Assembly: GCA_000467715.1 (NCBI GenBank)
Contig: AJFK01000323.1
Span: 1 to 64,000, forward strand
Source of the DNA: Hysterium pulicare CBS 123377
Lineage: Eukaryota; Ascomycota; Dothideomycetes; Hysteriales; Hysteriaceae
DNA: 64,000 nt
Reading direction: 5' to 3'
The translations under genes were made by a program, and so were the position numbers. Of this stretch, positions 21,397-33,700 are shown piece by piece. The notes beneath the pieces were generated by a model. It was not told the origin of the DNA. It saw nothing but the letters and a program-made list of their open reading frames with translations, and did not search any database. How positions within the stretch are numbered: position 1 is the first letter of the stretch; each line of letters starts with the position of its first letter.

Positions 21397-24287
21397 CTAC
21401 GAATTAATACTGAAACTCCAGTCCTCCATCAACGACACACCAGCCACCACAGTCGCCGACCCAACATCCTTATTATACATGATCTCCACATTCCGCGACG
21501 CATTCGCCGGCTGCGCCGTCCCCAAAACAGTGATATTCGAGATTCCCGCCGTAGAGTTATACCCATACGTCCCCATCATCTTAAACTCGCCATTGTTGTA
21601 CGTAAACGTGATATGACTCGTATTCGGCTGCGCGAGCGCATCTCCTTCATCCAAGTATAGACTGCCCTCTGCCTGGTTTGTCGCATTGGGCGCGATCCAA
21701 AGTACGAAGTTTTCTTTTCTTAGCTCGGTGGTTGTGTTGGCGCTGTTTGCTCTCAGTGGGATGATTGATCCGCCTTTGATATGCATTGGGATGCTCGTGT
21801 ATGCAATGTCTGTGAGTTGGATGAAGGTTCCTGTTCCTTGCACCTTCTCGTGCGTCCAGAAATCGTAGAAGGTCTCGTTGGGGAGATAGATGGAGACGCT
21901 GGTGCTGTTTTCTTCCGTGACGGGGGAGATAAGGATGGAGTCACCGTAGAAGTATTGGTATTGAATGGGGAAAGTGTTGGAGTCTTCGGGATAGAGGAAG
22001 AACATGGGGTTTATTAGGGGAATTCCTGTGCTACTTTGTCGATAGAGCGCTGTGTAGATGTAGTCAAGAAGTCTGTAGCGTGTTGAGATTGCTGTTTTGG
22101 CAGCTTCTGCTACGGTGGGCCAGCGATAGAATTCCTGAGGGATGGTGGGGAGATACTCATTGTGATTTCTGTAAAATGGGCTGAAAGCTCCAAGCATGGC
22201 CCATCGCGCGCAAAGTGTTTCTGTCGTGTTTTGAGCAAACCCGCAAGTATCGGCTCCAACCATCGGAATCTGGAAGAGGGCTGCGAATTCGAGGATTTCG
22301 GCGATGACGATGCGATAGTGATCCCAATCAGAGAAGTTATCACCTAACCAGTGGCCGACGTCTTTCCCAGCTCCAGCGTACTGTCATGATCAGGTTTATG
22401 TCGGGTGATATTACGATGACGAACTTACCGTGCTGCGAGTTATTATGAGAGGCCGACGTCCAGGTCGACGAGCGAGCATTGCTTTGCGACTTGCTGTAGA
22501 CATCATACTACCATACATGTTGTGCGTATCATACTGTGCGGTGCCACCATAGTTGATCAAGTCCGTTTGTATAGTTAAATTGCTAATAGTCCCCGCGGCA
22601 TCCTGAATCTTGTAAGTAGGGTTGATTAGGTCCCGGCCCGGAAGGCCGATACCATTACCACCCGATTGACGATATATGATGGACCGCCTCGTTAAGTTTG
22701 CGGGCTGGAAATCGGCTGGGAACCCAGGAATGTATCTACCTGAATTATTTCGAACGGCCGGCGGAGTCGGGGGATTACCGGATGAGTTAGCAAAGCCTAA
22801 GTCCTATTAACGTCGACGGTTCGGATTCTGAAAAATGGTATGAAAGGTTACCTGCTGGATCTAAGCATGGGTATGGGCAGAAGTTTGAGGCTTCGTTCAT
22901 ATCGATCCTATGATGGTCAGAATTGGTTCAGAGTCATACTTGAGCAAAGTGCCATACCATAACGCATCAATATCTACACCCGAGTCGGCATTAAAGAATG
23001 ACAAAAACTCATTGTTCCAATAAGTTTGCGTGTCGGGATGGAACCAATCGGGGAAAGCGGTAGGACCAGGCCATACGGCTCCAGCATAGATGGATCCATT
23101 TGGATACTTGAGGAAGATGCCCATATTTGCTCCATTGTTGAACGCCGGATAATTAGAATACCAAACAGCCGGATCTACCATGACGATATAGTGTTGTTGG
23201 TGATTATGAAGGTATCCGATCAGTTCCTGCATCTTTTCCAAAGGAAAGCGATCTGGATCTAGAGTGAAGACTCTCCTGAGATTCATATAGTCGATGTCAG
23301 TCCACATAGTCTCCAGAGGAATTCCAGCTAAAGAGTAATTCGCAACCACCTCAGCGACTTCGTAGACATCCCGATAGCCGTATCTGCATTGATGGAAGCC
23401 AAAACTCCAATACGGTTGCATCGCGGGTAGTCCGGCAATCTCGGCATACTGCATGCTGACATCTTTCGGGCCTGGGCCTGCAAGGAAGTAAAGGTCAATA
23501 ATACCTCCGAGGGTATTGTACTCCAGATATTGGCCGTCAGTATCATTAATCTTGATGTCCATACCATTGGAGTTAAGAAGGAATACGCCATGAGTTCCAG
23601 AGGTGCCTCTGTGGTCAAAATAAACGGGATGATTACCATACAGATTCGTGCCATTGGGTGTTCCATAGGCGTCTCGACTCCACAGGGTCCTGGTATAGTT
23701 GGTTGTGTTCAATTGAAACGGATCAGTATGTTCTCCAAGGCCATAGAGATGAGGGGATCTGGGCAACTTTGTTCGCAGTCTCAAATACTGCGACTCGAAA
23801 ACTAGATTTGCGCTGGAGGTGTCGAATAAAGTCTCATTAGTGCTCTTTCGAATGATGGCGAATGAAAAAGGAGTCTCGGTCCACGAGAATCGTAAGGCAG
23901 ATTCTTGTAGGTCGACATTGTTGCTATTTGGTCTCGGAAACACGGATTCGGGGACTTGATACACCTCATTTGCCGCATCGTGTATTTTAACATGGAGTCG
24001 ACTTTCTAAAGCAAAACGTCAGTTAGTTATAAATAGGGCGCCTTCCACTCATTTGTACCGGTCTGATATTCGACTTCTAACTTCAGCTCTGTCAAATCAC
24101 TACCATAGATGTTACACGCAGTCCCAGCAAGTTTGAGGTCTGCTGTGATAGATGATGCTGTATTCTTAACGTTTGATGCTGTATATCCAGGACAATGGTC
24201 TGGAGAAGAATAGGATTGACGAGGGAGCAGGCTCCCGAAAGCGCCGACAGAAGCGAACGCCACCAAAAGGGTGTGGCTTGCGAGCAT
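21397..24287 (-). CDS. Secreted glycoside hydrolase family 31 alpha-glucosidase
   Basis: Exons 24287-24059, 24005-22958, 22907-22852, 22796-22429 and 22380-21397 give 894 aa. GH31 alpha-glucosidases release glucose from non-reducing ends of maltose and starch oligomers with retention. A signal peptide ([19 protein letters not shown]) is followed by SLLPRQ. The N-terminal domain has [13 protein letters not shown], the barrel starts at [17 protein letters not shown], and the nucleophile is Asp428 in [10 protein letters not shown]. The acid/base is Asp581 in HWLGDN. About fifteen N-x-S/T sites fit a secreted glycoprotein. The WIDMNE motif is split by intron 2. Intron 3 uses the second of two nearby AGs (ending 22797), the only one that keeps frame. 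Alpha-xylosidase activity cannot be excluded from sequence alone. Confidence 0.93.
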
Positions 24288-24900
24288 CTCAACAACAATC
24301 TTTCAGGTCTTGCTGAACAGCCTCAAAATGACTTGGGCTTTGTGAATAATGTGTACAAAGTCACTGCACAAACGTGAGGGTGAATGCTCTCCCCGACGCC
24401 ATGCTGATCGATGACATAAGATGGGTGAGACTTTCCGGGAAGGGGCCTGGTTTCCAAGCTCTGCATCGTGTTTGCATCCTTCCCCGCATGAGTGTTGTAC
24501 AGCAGCCCTGGCATTCCGTGTCGATCGAGTGTTTCGTTTCACTTGGCGGCTCCAGTAATTCGTCGCGGATTTGAAGCCTAATCAATTGCCTTCCCTTGCC
24601 GAGCATCATTCCCGCCATCACGATTCCAGGCTTCCCACCACGTTTTCTTTGACGTCTCCAAAGCACGCGGGACAGCATGGGATTGAAGATTACTTCAGCT
24701 AGACCTTAACACAACGGAATTATTTCTATCTGGGTATAGTAGCTCCAGATGAGTCATATATCACGTGTGCTAAGCCCTTAGGCACCCACCGCTTTATTAC
24801 CTCAGCTTCCATCCCGCCTTCATTTCTCTCCTACACCTCAGATCATATACATCAACAACCGGCTTAAAGCCCCACTACCTACTATACCGAATCCAGCATT
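24288..24900. promoter_or_regulatory. Divergent promoter region GH31 / F-box-like gene
   Basis: A 613-bp gap between divergent start codons. It contains TGAGTCA at 24750-24756, a Gcn4/CpcA-type (bZIP) site, and the palindrome CACGTG at 24762-24767, a bHLH-type E-box. They are 5 bp apart and about 140 bp from the F-box-like start codon. Function is inferred from motif match only. Confidence 0.4.
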
Positions 24901-25932
24901 ATGTGTCCACCTGGAGTTGACCAAACCACACGCACGTCGCAGCGTTACCATCTGATAGCCCTAGAACTCCAACAGCGCCAGCCTCTATCTCGAGAGGATG
25001 GCATATGGCGCTCCAACTGGGGCTCCTGTTTCACCAAACTCTTCTTAGATGACTCTGCCTGGACATGGTCGGCCCTCGCAAAACCCGTTCTCCCAAACAA
25101 AAGCAAAGATTCGTGCAACTCGCAATTCTTTGGGAAACTTTCAACTCTAGAATCCATTCCCAACGAGCTCTTGGAGATGATCATTGATCATTTGATCGGC
25201 GAAAAGAAAGATGTAATCGCTCTTGCTCTCTCATCCGAATTCCTGTGGCAGATTGTCTTGCGGAGAATTCGTTCAGCTTATCTCAAATCCGCTGCTCCTT
25301 GGGCAGGCACTAAAATTGCCTGCGTAGGTTCCTGGACCACCAATCTGCCTGCACCCTTCGAAGAAGATGGGTTAGCCGCATCATTAACTCCGCAGAGATG
25401 GGGCCGAATGTGCGATGCGAGAAGATTCAATTGGCATGCCTGGTCAACGTTCAAAACTCCCACGCTGATGCACGAAGAAGAATCGGAATGGCTCGAAATC
25501 ACGAAATTCCACAACACTCCAATAGTTCGACGCCTCAAACTCCAAAAGGAGCTCTCCTTCTTTGATTTATTCCCGCAAGATCGTACGTGGGTCCTACGAA
25601 ATCTGACCACGTCCGAGTTTGTTTCGTCAGATGCTTTCACCTCAAAAAGACGGACCGATGGGAATTACAAGCCTCTAAACTTCCACCATATTCTTTTCTC
25701 CAAGATATGCTGGTCCAGTATGCCTTCTGGCAACGAAACGGGAATCGCTCTTGGTCCCTGGGCTGGCCATCGTTTTAATATCGTCACTCTCGATGCTCAT
25801 CTCGCGGAAGAAACGGCTCGCAATTGGTCTGATATCAGCAAGGAGGCAGTCAATGATGCAGAGTTGCTGTATAAGAAAGCTACACCAGAGGAGTTGTATA
25901 CGAAATCCGGGAAGCATCGGAGGAGCAATTAA
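24901..25932 (+). CDS. F-box-like domain protein
   Basis: A single exon of 343 aa. An F-box-like segment sits near residues 82-118 (LESIPNELLEMIIDHL, then DVIALALSSEFLWQIVLRRI), with the usual P-x-E-L/I-L start. F-box proteins act as substrate adaptors of SCF ubiquitin ligases, though many fungal members have no known target. The remainder has many Trp residues (SAAPWAGTK, QRWGRMCDARRFNWHAWSTF, LGPWAGHRFNIV) and looks like the large, divergent F-box-like family found in Leotiomycetes and Dothideomycetes. There is no signal peptide or membrane segment. It is divergent from the alpha-glucosidase. No partner gene lies nearby. Confidence 0.7.
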   Translation: MCPPGVDQTTRTSQRYHLIALELQQRQPLSREDGIWRSNWGSCFTKLFLDDSAWTWSALAKPVLPNKSKDSCNSQFFGKLSTLESIPNELLEMIIDHLIGEKKDVIALALSSEFLWQIVLRRIRSAYLKSAAPWAGTKIACVGSWTTNLPAPFEEDGLAASLTPQRWGRMCDARRFNWHAWSTFKTPTLMHEEESEWLEITKFHNTPIVRRLKLQKELSFFDLFPQDRTWVLRNLTTSEFVSSDAFTSKRRTDGNYKPLNFHHILFSKICWSSMPSGNETGIALGPWAGHRFNIVTLDAHLAEETARNWSDISKEAVNDAELLYKKATPEELYTKSGKHRRSN

Positions 25933-26245
25933 AATGTCGCCTTTCTCCTTTTCATAACTGAAGCTCTATTCTCAAATCTAAAAATAGTAAATTTCTATAA
26001 GAACGATTTTCTAGAAGTCCGTAAAATACAGGGCTGACAGTAAGAAAGGCGATGGAATGCTTAGTGCTGTCTAGGCCTCTAAGCTCCGCTCCCACAGGTC
26101 AACCGATATCTGCATGCGGCATAAAACTCCATAGGCCTCCATTCCCCCCATCTTCTCCCATCAAATTTCCTAAACTCTTATTCATAACTTCATCTCGGTT
26201 ATATGCTTAAACTCTATCTTATTTCCATCCTCTCCTCATCCAGAG
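25933..26245. other. Convergent intergenic region
   Basis: A 313-bp AT-rich gap between the ends of two convergent genes, presumably 3' UTRs. No gene or repeat is visible. Confidence 0.4.
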
Positions 26246-27019
26246 CTAACCACCTCTAGCCATCTTCCACACCCCATCCACAACCCTCATACATTGCGGA
26301 CCCATAACCCAACCCCCTCTCTCCCTCTGCACAGCCTCCCCACAAAGCTCCTCCTCCAAAAACCTCTCCAACCCCCTCGCTTCCTCCTCATCCCGTTCGG
26401 GTGGCGGCACTATCATCCAAACCCCCTTCTCAACATCCACACACTCAGACATCACAACCCTCGTCTCCCCTCCCATTCCCATCCCCTCTCCAACAAAAGC
26501 CACATTCCTAAGTCTCGACGCCACATACATCCCCCCTCCCATCCCCTCCTCAACCCCACACCCCATTCTCAGACTCGGCGCCGCCGGCGGCGGCAAGATC
26601 TGCTCCCCATCCCAACTCAACTGCCCCAGCGCCTTAATCTTCTCATCTTTCCTCTCGAGACTCCAATACCCAACCCCCAAGATCTTAGCCACGAGCTCGC
26701 TTCTGCGCTTCCATAATCTGCCCTCTGCTCTCCTCGTTCTCTCTCGCCGCTCGAAAACCCCGGATTCTGGTTTCGCGATGCGGTGGAGGGGTTGTTGGTG
26801 GTGGAGGTGGCGACGAGGGTTGCGGGCGCGAGAGGTTGTGTGAGGGTAGTGTGAGGATGCGGTGGGAGCTGAAGAGGCGCGGGTGGACATGTTTTGGGCG
26901 CCGTGGTGGGAGGAGGTGGATGTGAGGTTGTAGGGTCGGTCGGGCTTTGGGGCGCGCATGCGGCGGGCGAGGTAGGGGTTTGAGTGGAGTTGTTTTAGGA
27001 TTGGGCTGAAGGAGGCCAT
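26246..27019 (-). CDS. Hypothetical basic protein of unknown function
   Basis: I do not recognise this gene. The frame is open from 27151, but the ATG at 27019 (MASFSPILKQLHSNPYLARRMRA) is the likely start: the region before it reads as a pyrimidine-rich leader. This gives 257 aa. The first 90 residues are basic, rich in Ser/His/Arg and nearly free of acidic residues, which could be a mitochondrial targeting region. The rest has WKRRSELVAKILGVGYW, a Gly/Met-rich loop (GVEEGMGGGMYVASRL) and VVMSECVDVEKGVWMIVPPP. The coding strand is C-rich in the 5' third and G-rich in the 3' two-thirds. An uninterrupted 774-bp frame with a sensible start supports it as real, though a low-complexity accident is possible. 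Confidence 0.5.
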   Translation of the reverse strand: MASFSPILKQLHSNPYLARRMRAPKPDRPYNLTSTSSHHGAQNMSTRASSAPTASSHYPHTTSRARNPRRHLHHQQPLHRIAKPESGVFERRERTRRAEGRLWKRRSELVAKILGVGYWSLERKDEKIKALGQLSWDGEQILPPPAAPSLRMGCGVEEGMGGGMYVASRLRNVAFVGEGMGMGGETRVVMSECVDVEKGVWMIVPPPERDEEEARGLERFLEEELCGEAVQRERGGWVMGPQCMRVVDGVWKMARGG

Positions 27020-27784
27020 TTTGTATTGACTGGTAAGAGGAAGAGGAAAAAGAAGTAAAAGAACAGACTTTTTTGAAGCTTTAAGCTGCTGCGAAGGTAG
27101 AGTGGAGATGTGGTAGGCTTTTGGGAGCTGTGTGGGTAGCTGAGACAGCAAATGAGAAGCTGGAAAGCTGGTAAAATGCCGCTAGGCACAAGGGACGATA
27201 CGGAGGTGAGGTGGTTGTGTGGACGTGTAGGCTTGTAGAAGATGAGATATTGGATTGTGAGGTGTGTGCGCAGAGATATACTGTGTTGCACAATGTTAAG
27301 GTTGCTTGTAGGGTTGGTATTGTGAAGGTGAGGTTAATAGAAGGTTTAGGTTATTGTTAAGTTTAATAACCCTAATTTGATTAGTCAAGGTGAAGGGAGT
27401 GAGCGGTGGTGTAGAAATAGGTGCGTGGGTGTCTAAGGTGATTCACTGAAGTGAAGTGGAGGGGTTTGGTGAAGTAGTGTCCAGAGAGGTAGTAGACAGT
27501 AGGTGTAGAACTTTAGGAAAAAATACAATAGATAGGAGTTAGATAGATCAACAGAAGGTTATTGGAGCCTCACTGCCATGCAGCGACATTGCTTTGATGA
27601 GTGGTACAGAGCCCGATCTGCCATAAGAAAGAAATTGAGGAAATAGTACAGTGGATGCAATTTTGAAACAGTATCTTGAGGCATAATCATCGCATTGGTA
27701 TCTCTAAAAGGAGAAGTTGTCTATATAAAGTAAAGTCCTAAAGCCATTTCCTGAATCTTGACTATCGTACATACATTACATCCC
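27020..27784. other. Intergenic region right of the hypothetical gene
   Basis: About 0.77 kb. It includes the probable promoter of the hypothetical gene (to its right) and the TFC3 3' UTR. The plus strand is purine-rich with many GTGAGG/GGTGA-like words. I see no gene. Confidence 0.4.
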
Positions 27785-30700
27785 CTAGCTATCAGCCTGA
27801 AGCTCTTCACTATTTGCATCAACCATCTGAACATCTCCAGACACCTCATCCCCGCTAGCTTCTCCATCTGTGCTCACGTCTACATCCACATTAGCCACTA
27901 TACTCTCCTGCCCACCCCTCTCATGAAGCTTCAGCCTCTTCCTCTGCCTCGTAGTCCTCCAATACTGCCCATCCGGCAAACGTTTCCTCTTCAAGACCTC
28001 TCCAAACCCATCTTTATCCTGACCCTTCAACTTGTCACCAAATACACACCACCACCACTCTTTGACTCTCCAGTGACCACCTGGTCTCTTTCCCTCGCCG
28101 CTCGTCCTCTCTACCGCACCTACTCTCTCAAGCCAAGTCATACACATCTCCACTTCCCAAGCATGGACATGCTGCTTTAGAGCGCGCGAGACATCGTCGG
28201 CGTTAGTACCGGGTTGAAATACGATGAGCTGGAGAACCGCGCAGAGGACGCGCTCCCACCAATCCCATAGAATGGTCGTTCCGTGGATGTCGCACCACAG
28301 CGGAATGAGAGCATTAGGATCGTCCGAATCAGGTAATGGAGGATCAGGTAAGATCCAGTCGTTCGAGCCAGGAAGATAGGACTCAGCAAGACCATTACCA
28401 AAGCGATAGGTGGATGTTGGAACGACATCGATGGGCCAAAAGAGTCGTTTACGGTCGAGGAACTTAGAGCGGTAGTCTCCTTCCTGGAAGCCCCACACTG
28501 AGAGGCGAGGTCCCGGATCATTGAACTTGGAATTGACGGGAGGAAGGCGAGGAAGCAGTTTAACACGACCATTGGACAGCAAAGTGGAAAGTGCCATTAC
28601 CGCGCCGTCTTTGGTGAGAGGATGAAGAGTAACGCGTCGTTCGTCAGGGTCTTCAGATTTGAAAGCAGTGTCAAGTACTTTCTTGAACTCAACCGCGTCC
28701 ATGAAGTCTTCGTGTAGCAGCGTACGCTTGAAGTCGATTGCAAAGGAGAATGTGAAGTCGAAGTTACGGCCTGGGAGATCCCTGCCTACCTTTATAGTTC
28801 TCAGAACTCTGTTATATAGGAGGTCGCGCAGCGCATCCTCGATCACCGGTACTCCAAGTTTCGCTAGCTTGTCGTGAGCATATTGACCGTTGTAATTGGA
28901 GGCTGGTGTGGCAACATTCGCACGGATCCAAGACTGTGCGCGAGTAAGATCGGACGTAGCTATGCCCAAACCACCGGTGGCTTTGGATCGATGAAGGGAT
29001 AGCCCATATGGATATTGAAGCAAACCATGCGCTTTGATATAGCCTGGAACGTGTGACTTGGTCCAATCTGCTCTATTGAAGCATTGATATGCTGATTCCT
29101 CGAGCACGTAGCATTCTTCTAATGAAGCGCGAGTGGTTGGCAGCCGACTGTCTGGAGTAGTGCCCTTGCAGTTCTCCTGAGCCCACTCGATCACTCGGTT
29201 CCAATCGTAGTTGTCAAGATCCTCGTAATCAATCGTTGGAAGTTCACCGCGTTCATATGATTCAACGAAGCGTTCCTGAAAGGTATCTGTTACTTCTTTG
29301 AAACGAGCTGGCATACTCCTTATCATCTCATTCCACCGTTTGGTGAAAGTCAAGAGGTTGAACGTAGAGTCCCCGCGGAAGACCTTATTCTCGATGATGT
29401 CCCAGTTGATCTTTTGCTCTGTACCGCCGGCTAGAGTTCCCACCACCACGCCCGCATAGAAGAGTTTGTTCACTTTTGTCTGCTCAAAATGCCGTTTAGG
29501 AGGTGCAATTCGCGTTCGAAATGCTGTGTGAGATTCAAGTTGTATATCCGTGCTTATATCCCCGATACCAGCGGCAAGTCCAGTACCCGTCAACATTTCG
29601 GTCGCATTCCGTTTAGTAACTTTCTCGGAAGTCCACTGGGCAAATATGTTGCGTTGTATATCTGGTCTCACACGGTACTTCGACTTCCTACCTTCCCTCC
29701 GTGGCATGATCTTCCTAGTTTTGGGACCTCGTCTGACTTGACCGACTGTCGCTTCTTTGCGTAGCTGAGAAGGTCGCTGGCCGATTGGATACTGCCTAGG
29801 CCTGCCTGGTCGTTTTTTGACCGTTGAACCATTCAGCTGAAGAGCTGCACGTTGTTCCGGAGTATAATCTCCGTAAAAAGTCCAGAATTCTGTGTTCTCC
29901 AAAGAATACGAATGAACCGCAGGTGCGGTTACATGCTCTCCTGGCATAGTGAAGTTGATGAACCGGGTCTCCCTCCACCACGGGGACTCATTGGATTGAG
30001 CTTCCCACGCAAGCACATGGTTAACCTTCTTGAAAAACTCCTTGTGCTCGGGAATGCTGATCCAGCTACGGTTGTAACAAGTTTTGGCTACGCTTTCAGG
30101 ATCAGAACCAATCTGTTTGGCAAGGATGTCTTCTATACAGGTTGGTAGCGAGGTATAACCACCCACACAGCGACTGCGATGAGCGCTGCTACGAACGAAG
30201 AACTCGGTCGAAAAGGTACCCGTGGGGACGTGGAAAACGACATCAGGGTCCGTTAACGTCGTGGAGGTCTGGAGGTTATATTCCTTATCAAGGGTGGAGG
30301 TCTGGACATCATATTCCTTATCGAAGGTGGAAGGAACGATAGGTTCCGCAAACTCAAGAATTGGCTCTTCAGGCTCAGAGCTATCAGAAGTTTCGCTATC
30401 CGATGATATTGAAACTACATCGTCAGGAGGCTCGTCATCTGCAGTTTGAGAAGTGGAATCAAGATCCTCTCCATCTTCATCTTCGATATCTGAATCTGAA
30501 GACGAGTCTGAAGTCGTGCATTCTTCAGAGTTATCAGTTAGCGACTGATCGATGAAGATGTCACGCTTCTCAGAGCTCGCTCCAATCCTTTCCTCGATAT
30601 CATCGGCCCATAAAGAGGATTCATCGGATGAGCTGGAGGCTGCTGGGGATGTTTCTCTTGATGCTGCTCTGCTCGCTACACTCTCCGCCTGCGGTTGGCT

Positions 30701-33700
30701 TGGACCGTTCTCGGTGAGCTGCAAAGCCACAGGCCCTTCTGCGGGTAAGTGTTCAAGCCTTTCCTTGGGCAAACGCTCAAGCCTAGATCGTGAACGGAGT
30801 ACATGACTTTCATCCGTTGACGGCTTCGATGTACTGGCTTGAGTATTTTTCAGAGTCCGTCGGCGAGTTACTCTCCCTTTTATTTGCTCCTTCGATTGTG
30901 CAATTCGCTTTGCTGTGGTAGTCTTGACTCTGGCTTCGAGAGCAGCCGCAGTGGGATACAATGGCTCTACTTCAAGCTCAGGCTCTACTTCGTATCCTTT
31001 CCGAACGCCAGGGGCTCGCATGTTGCTGACTAGATCATTGATCGCGTCAGGAAAGTACCGTAAGGGATACATGTCGATCATGTTCTTCTGCATCTTTCTG
31101 ACTTCGGGCGATCTAGGGTCGATGTGAGGGAGGATAAGAAGGTGCTTCATGATGGGAACCCCGTAAGAAGTTTTGAAACTAAAGGTAAGCTTCTTAACTC
31201 TGCCGGTACCGACAAGCTGATTGACGGATTTGGTGAGCGTTGATCTATCTGGTTGCCTGGGTCCTTTCCCTGCTTGTTGGTCCCAAAGCGGGTAAAATGG
31301 GACAGCAATCTCTTGCAAGCCTGGGAACATGCCGTTGCAGCGTTCTAGAATTTCTAGAATTATTCGTGTCCGAAGGAAGTAGATGTTCCCGCCTCCGAGT
31401 GCCACCCCACGTCTCTTGGTAGCTAAATTGGGTCTCCCCGGGTTGTGCGGGACCTCCTCAAGGTTAGGAATAGCAGAAGCGTCATTATTTCCTCCAGATG
31501 CTGAATTGTTTTGCGCAGCTGAGCTCTCAGCTTCATCTTCGCGAGGCGCTCCACTAGACTCAGCGTGGATACTCTGTCCGTGGATACCTGATGTAAAACG
31601 CTCAGAAGCATCCAAAACAGTTGTGGTGCCGTCCTGTGCCTCTGCAGTCGGGAGCTCAGGTGGGTGGATAGAACTTCCCGTTGATCCGACTTGAGAATGC
31701 TGAGTCCCAATCAAAAAAGTATTGGGCTCTCCATCCGTGACAATTGATGCGTAGGGACTGCGATACGTTGGCTTAGTCTGAGTCGGAACTAGCCGGTGAG
31801 ATGCCTGAAAGCCGACAGTGTGTAAATCTGAAATGGGCTGTACACCAAAGGTGGTTGAAGCTTGTTCTGATCCGATATCCGAAGTTGTAATAACGTCAGG
31901 ACTGGAATCTGCGCGGTGTACATCTGCCGCGGGTGCCGCAGTGGTTGCATTGTCTGGTTCCTGGACTTTTGCGGTGGCTCGTCTTCTTGAGTATGAGTTT
32001 AATTCTCGACTACGCGGAACAGGTGATGCTTCACCCTGAGTCGAAGAAGCGGTTGACATTTCGCGAATGGCATCCCTATCTTTTTTCTTTAGCGTTGGCT
32101 GAATAGCGAAACCCATGATATTGTGCGCCAAGGGAACGCGCATCTGCATCGGCTGAGAGATATCAGCCTGGAACCATGGGAACTCCTGCAAGCGAGGGGA
32201 TTTGAAAATCGCCATTAGAGCGTTTGGGGGTCGGCCTCTTCCGATTTCCCTGGTCATGAAGCGACTGATGTAGACGCCAGGCTTATGCCGTTCGGTCATC
32301 TGCTTCATGATTTGGTGAACCCGATTTTCAAATTGAACAGAATCAAACCCAGCTTCTGTTGCATTGGTAGAAGCCTCTGTGCGACTATTGCTAGATGCTG
32401 GTCGTGTCACTTCATCTGGATTTAGCTGTGAAGTCTCACTCTCCGTCCTCCCAATACCAGAAGACTCTGGATTTACATTTGAGGCGTGATAGAATGGCTC
32501 TGACTCCGTTGAGTTCGATGGTACAGACACCTGTTCGGGGCGACTATCTCCTGGTTCAAGATTGAGGCTGGGCGCATTGACCGGCATGAATTGGGCAGAA
32601 GGAAGGGATTTTTTTGGATCTATTCGCGGCCTCTTGGGCTTCGGGGCACTTTCGTCGCCTTCTCTTGCTCGACCTCGTTTTCGTTTTGGCGGAGGCATTG
32701 CATCAGTTCCATTAGATAGAGCAGGAGAAACTGAGGGGCTTGCCTCGTTTTCTGGTTTGTCGTGCGCAGTCCGATCTAAGATAGGAGTACTATGGGACGG
32801 TGAGCCTGATCGAATTCCCGTAAAGCTCACGGGGCTTCCAGGGCTAGATCCAGTATGATGTGCATTGACGGCCAAAAACGATGGTCTGTGGATGATCTGA
32901 CTTTGTGCATCAACTTCGCTGCCTACCGTGCTTGCCGACCGGCTCGAAACAACTCCATTGGACTCAGGTATGGCATATGGTGAAATGTACGCTGGCCGAG
33001 GTGGCTGCCCATGAGTCTCTTGAGCCTTTTCGTGACCCTTCGGTACCTCTTGTGCGTCCAACTGCCCTTTTATGCCATTCGAGGCAGCAGACCCATCTCT
33101 GCTTGTTGCTGGCGATGCATCCCATTTGCGCTCACTGCCTACAACTTCTCCGGATGTAATCAAGCCTCCAGTAATACCAGCTTGATGTCTCCTGATCAGT
33201 TCTTGAATATTCTTTGGTAACCGGCCTCTGGGATTCAAGCCCATCGCCAATCTCTGTTCCTTCGAGATTGGGGCAGGCTTCCGTGGGTTCGTAGAAGTTC
33301 TCGGTCTCCCCTTCTTCTTTGTCTCCTTCTTCTTGGGTATCGGCCTGCGCACCGTTCGATCAGAATCATCGTCGAAGAAGTCCGAATCGACAGAACCTTC
33401 CGCTTCTTCGGTCACTTTTGCGAAGGCCGGAGGTAGAGTGTGCCTTTGATCTAAGGGTATGCCGGCCTCTCTCATAGCAACTAAAATCGCTTGTTCACGC
33501 ACTTTCCTTTCAAGCGTCTGTGCTCGCTTTCGTTCGATTCCTTGACGTCGACCCAGTTTCGACCAAGGAGGAACATAACCGCTAGCCTTTGTCAATGAGT
33601 GCCCATCAAGGCCTGTGGTTCGTCGAGCTTTCTGCCGGTTAGCAGGCGAAGACCGAGGACTAGCTAACTCTTCCTGGCCTTGAGCGAAATTGTGCAGAAG

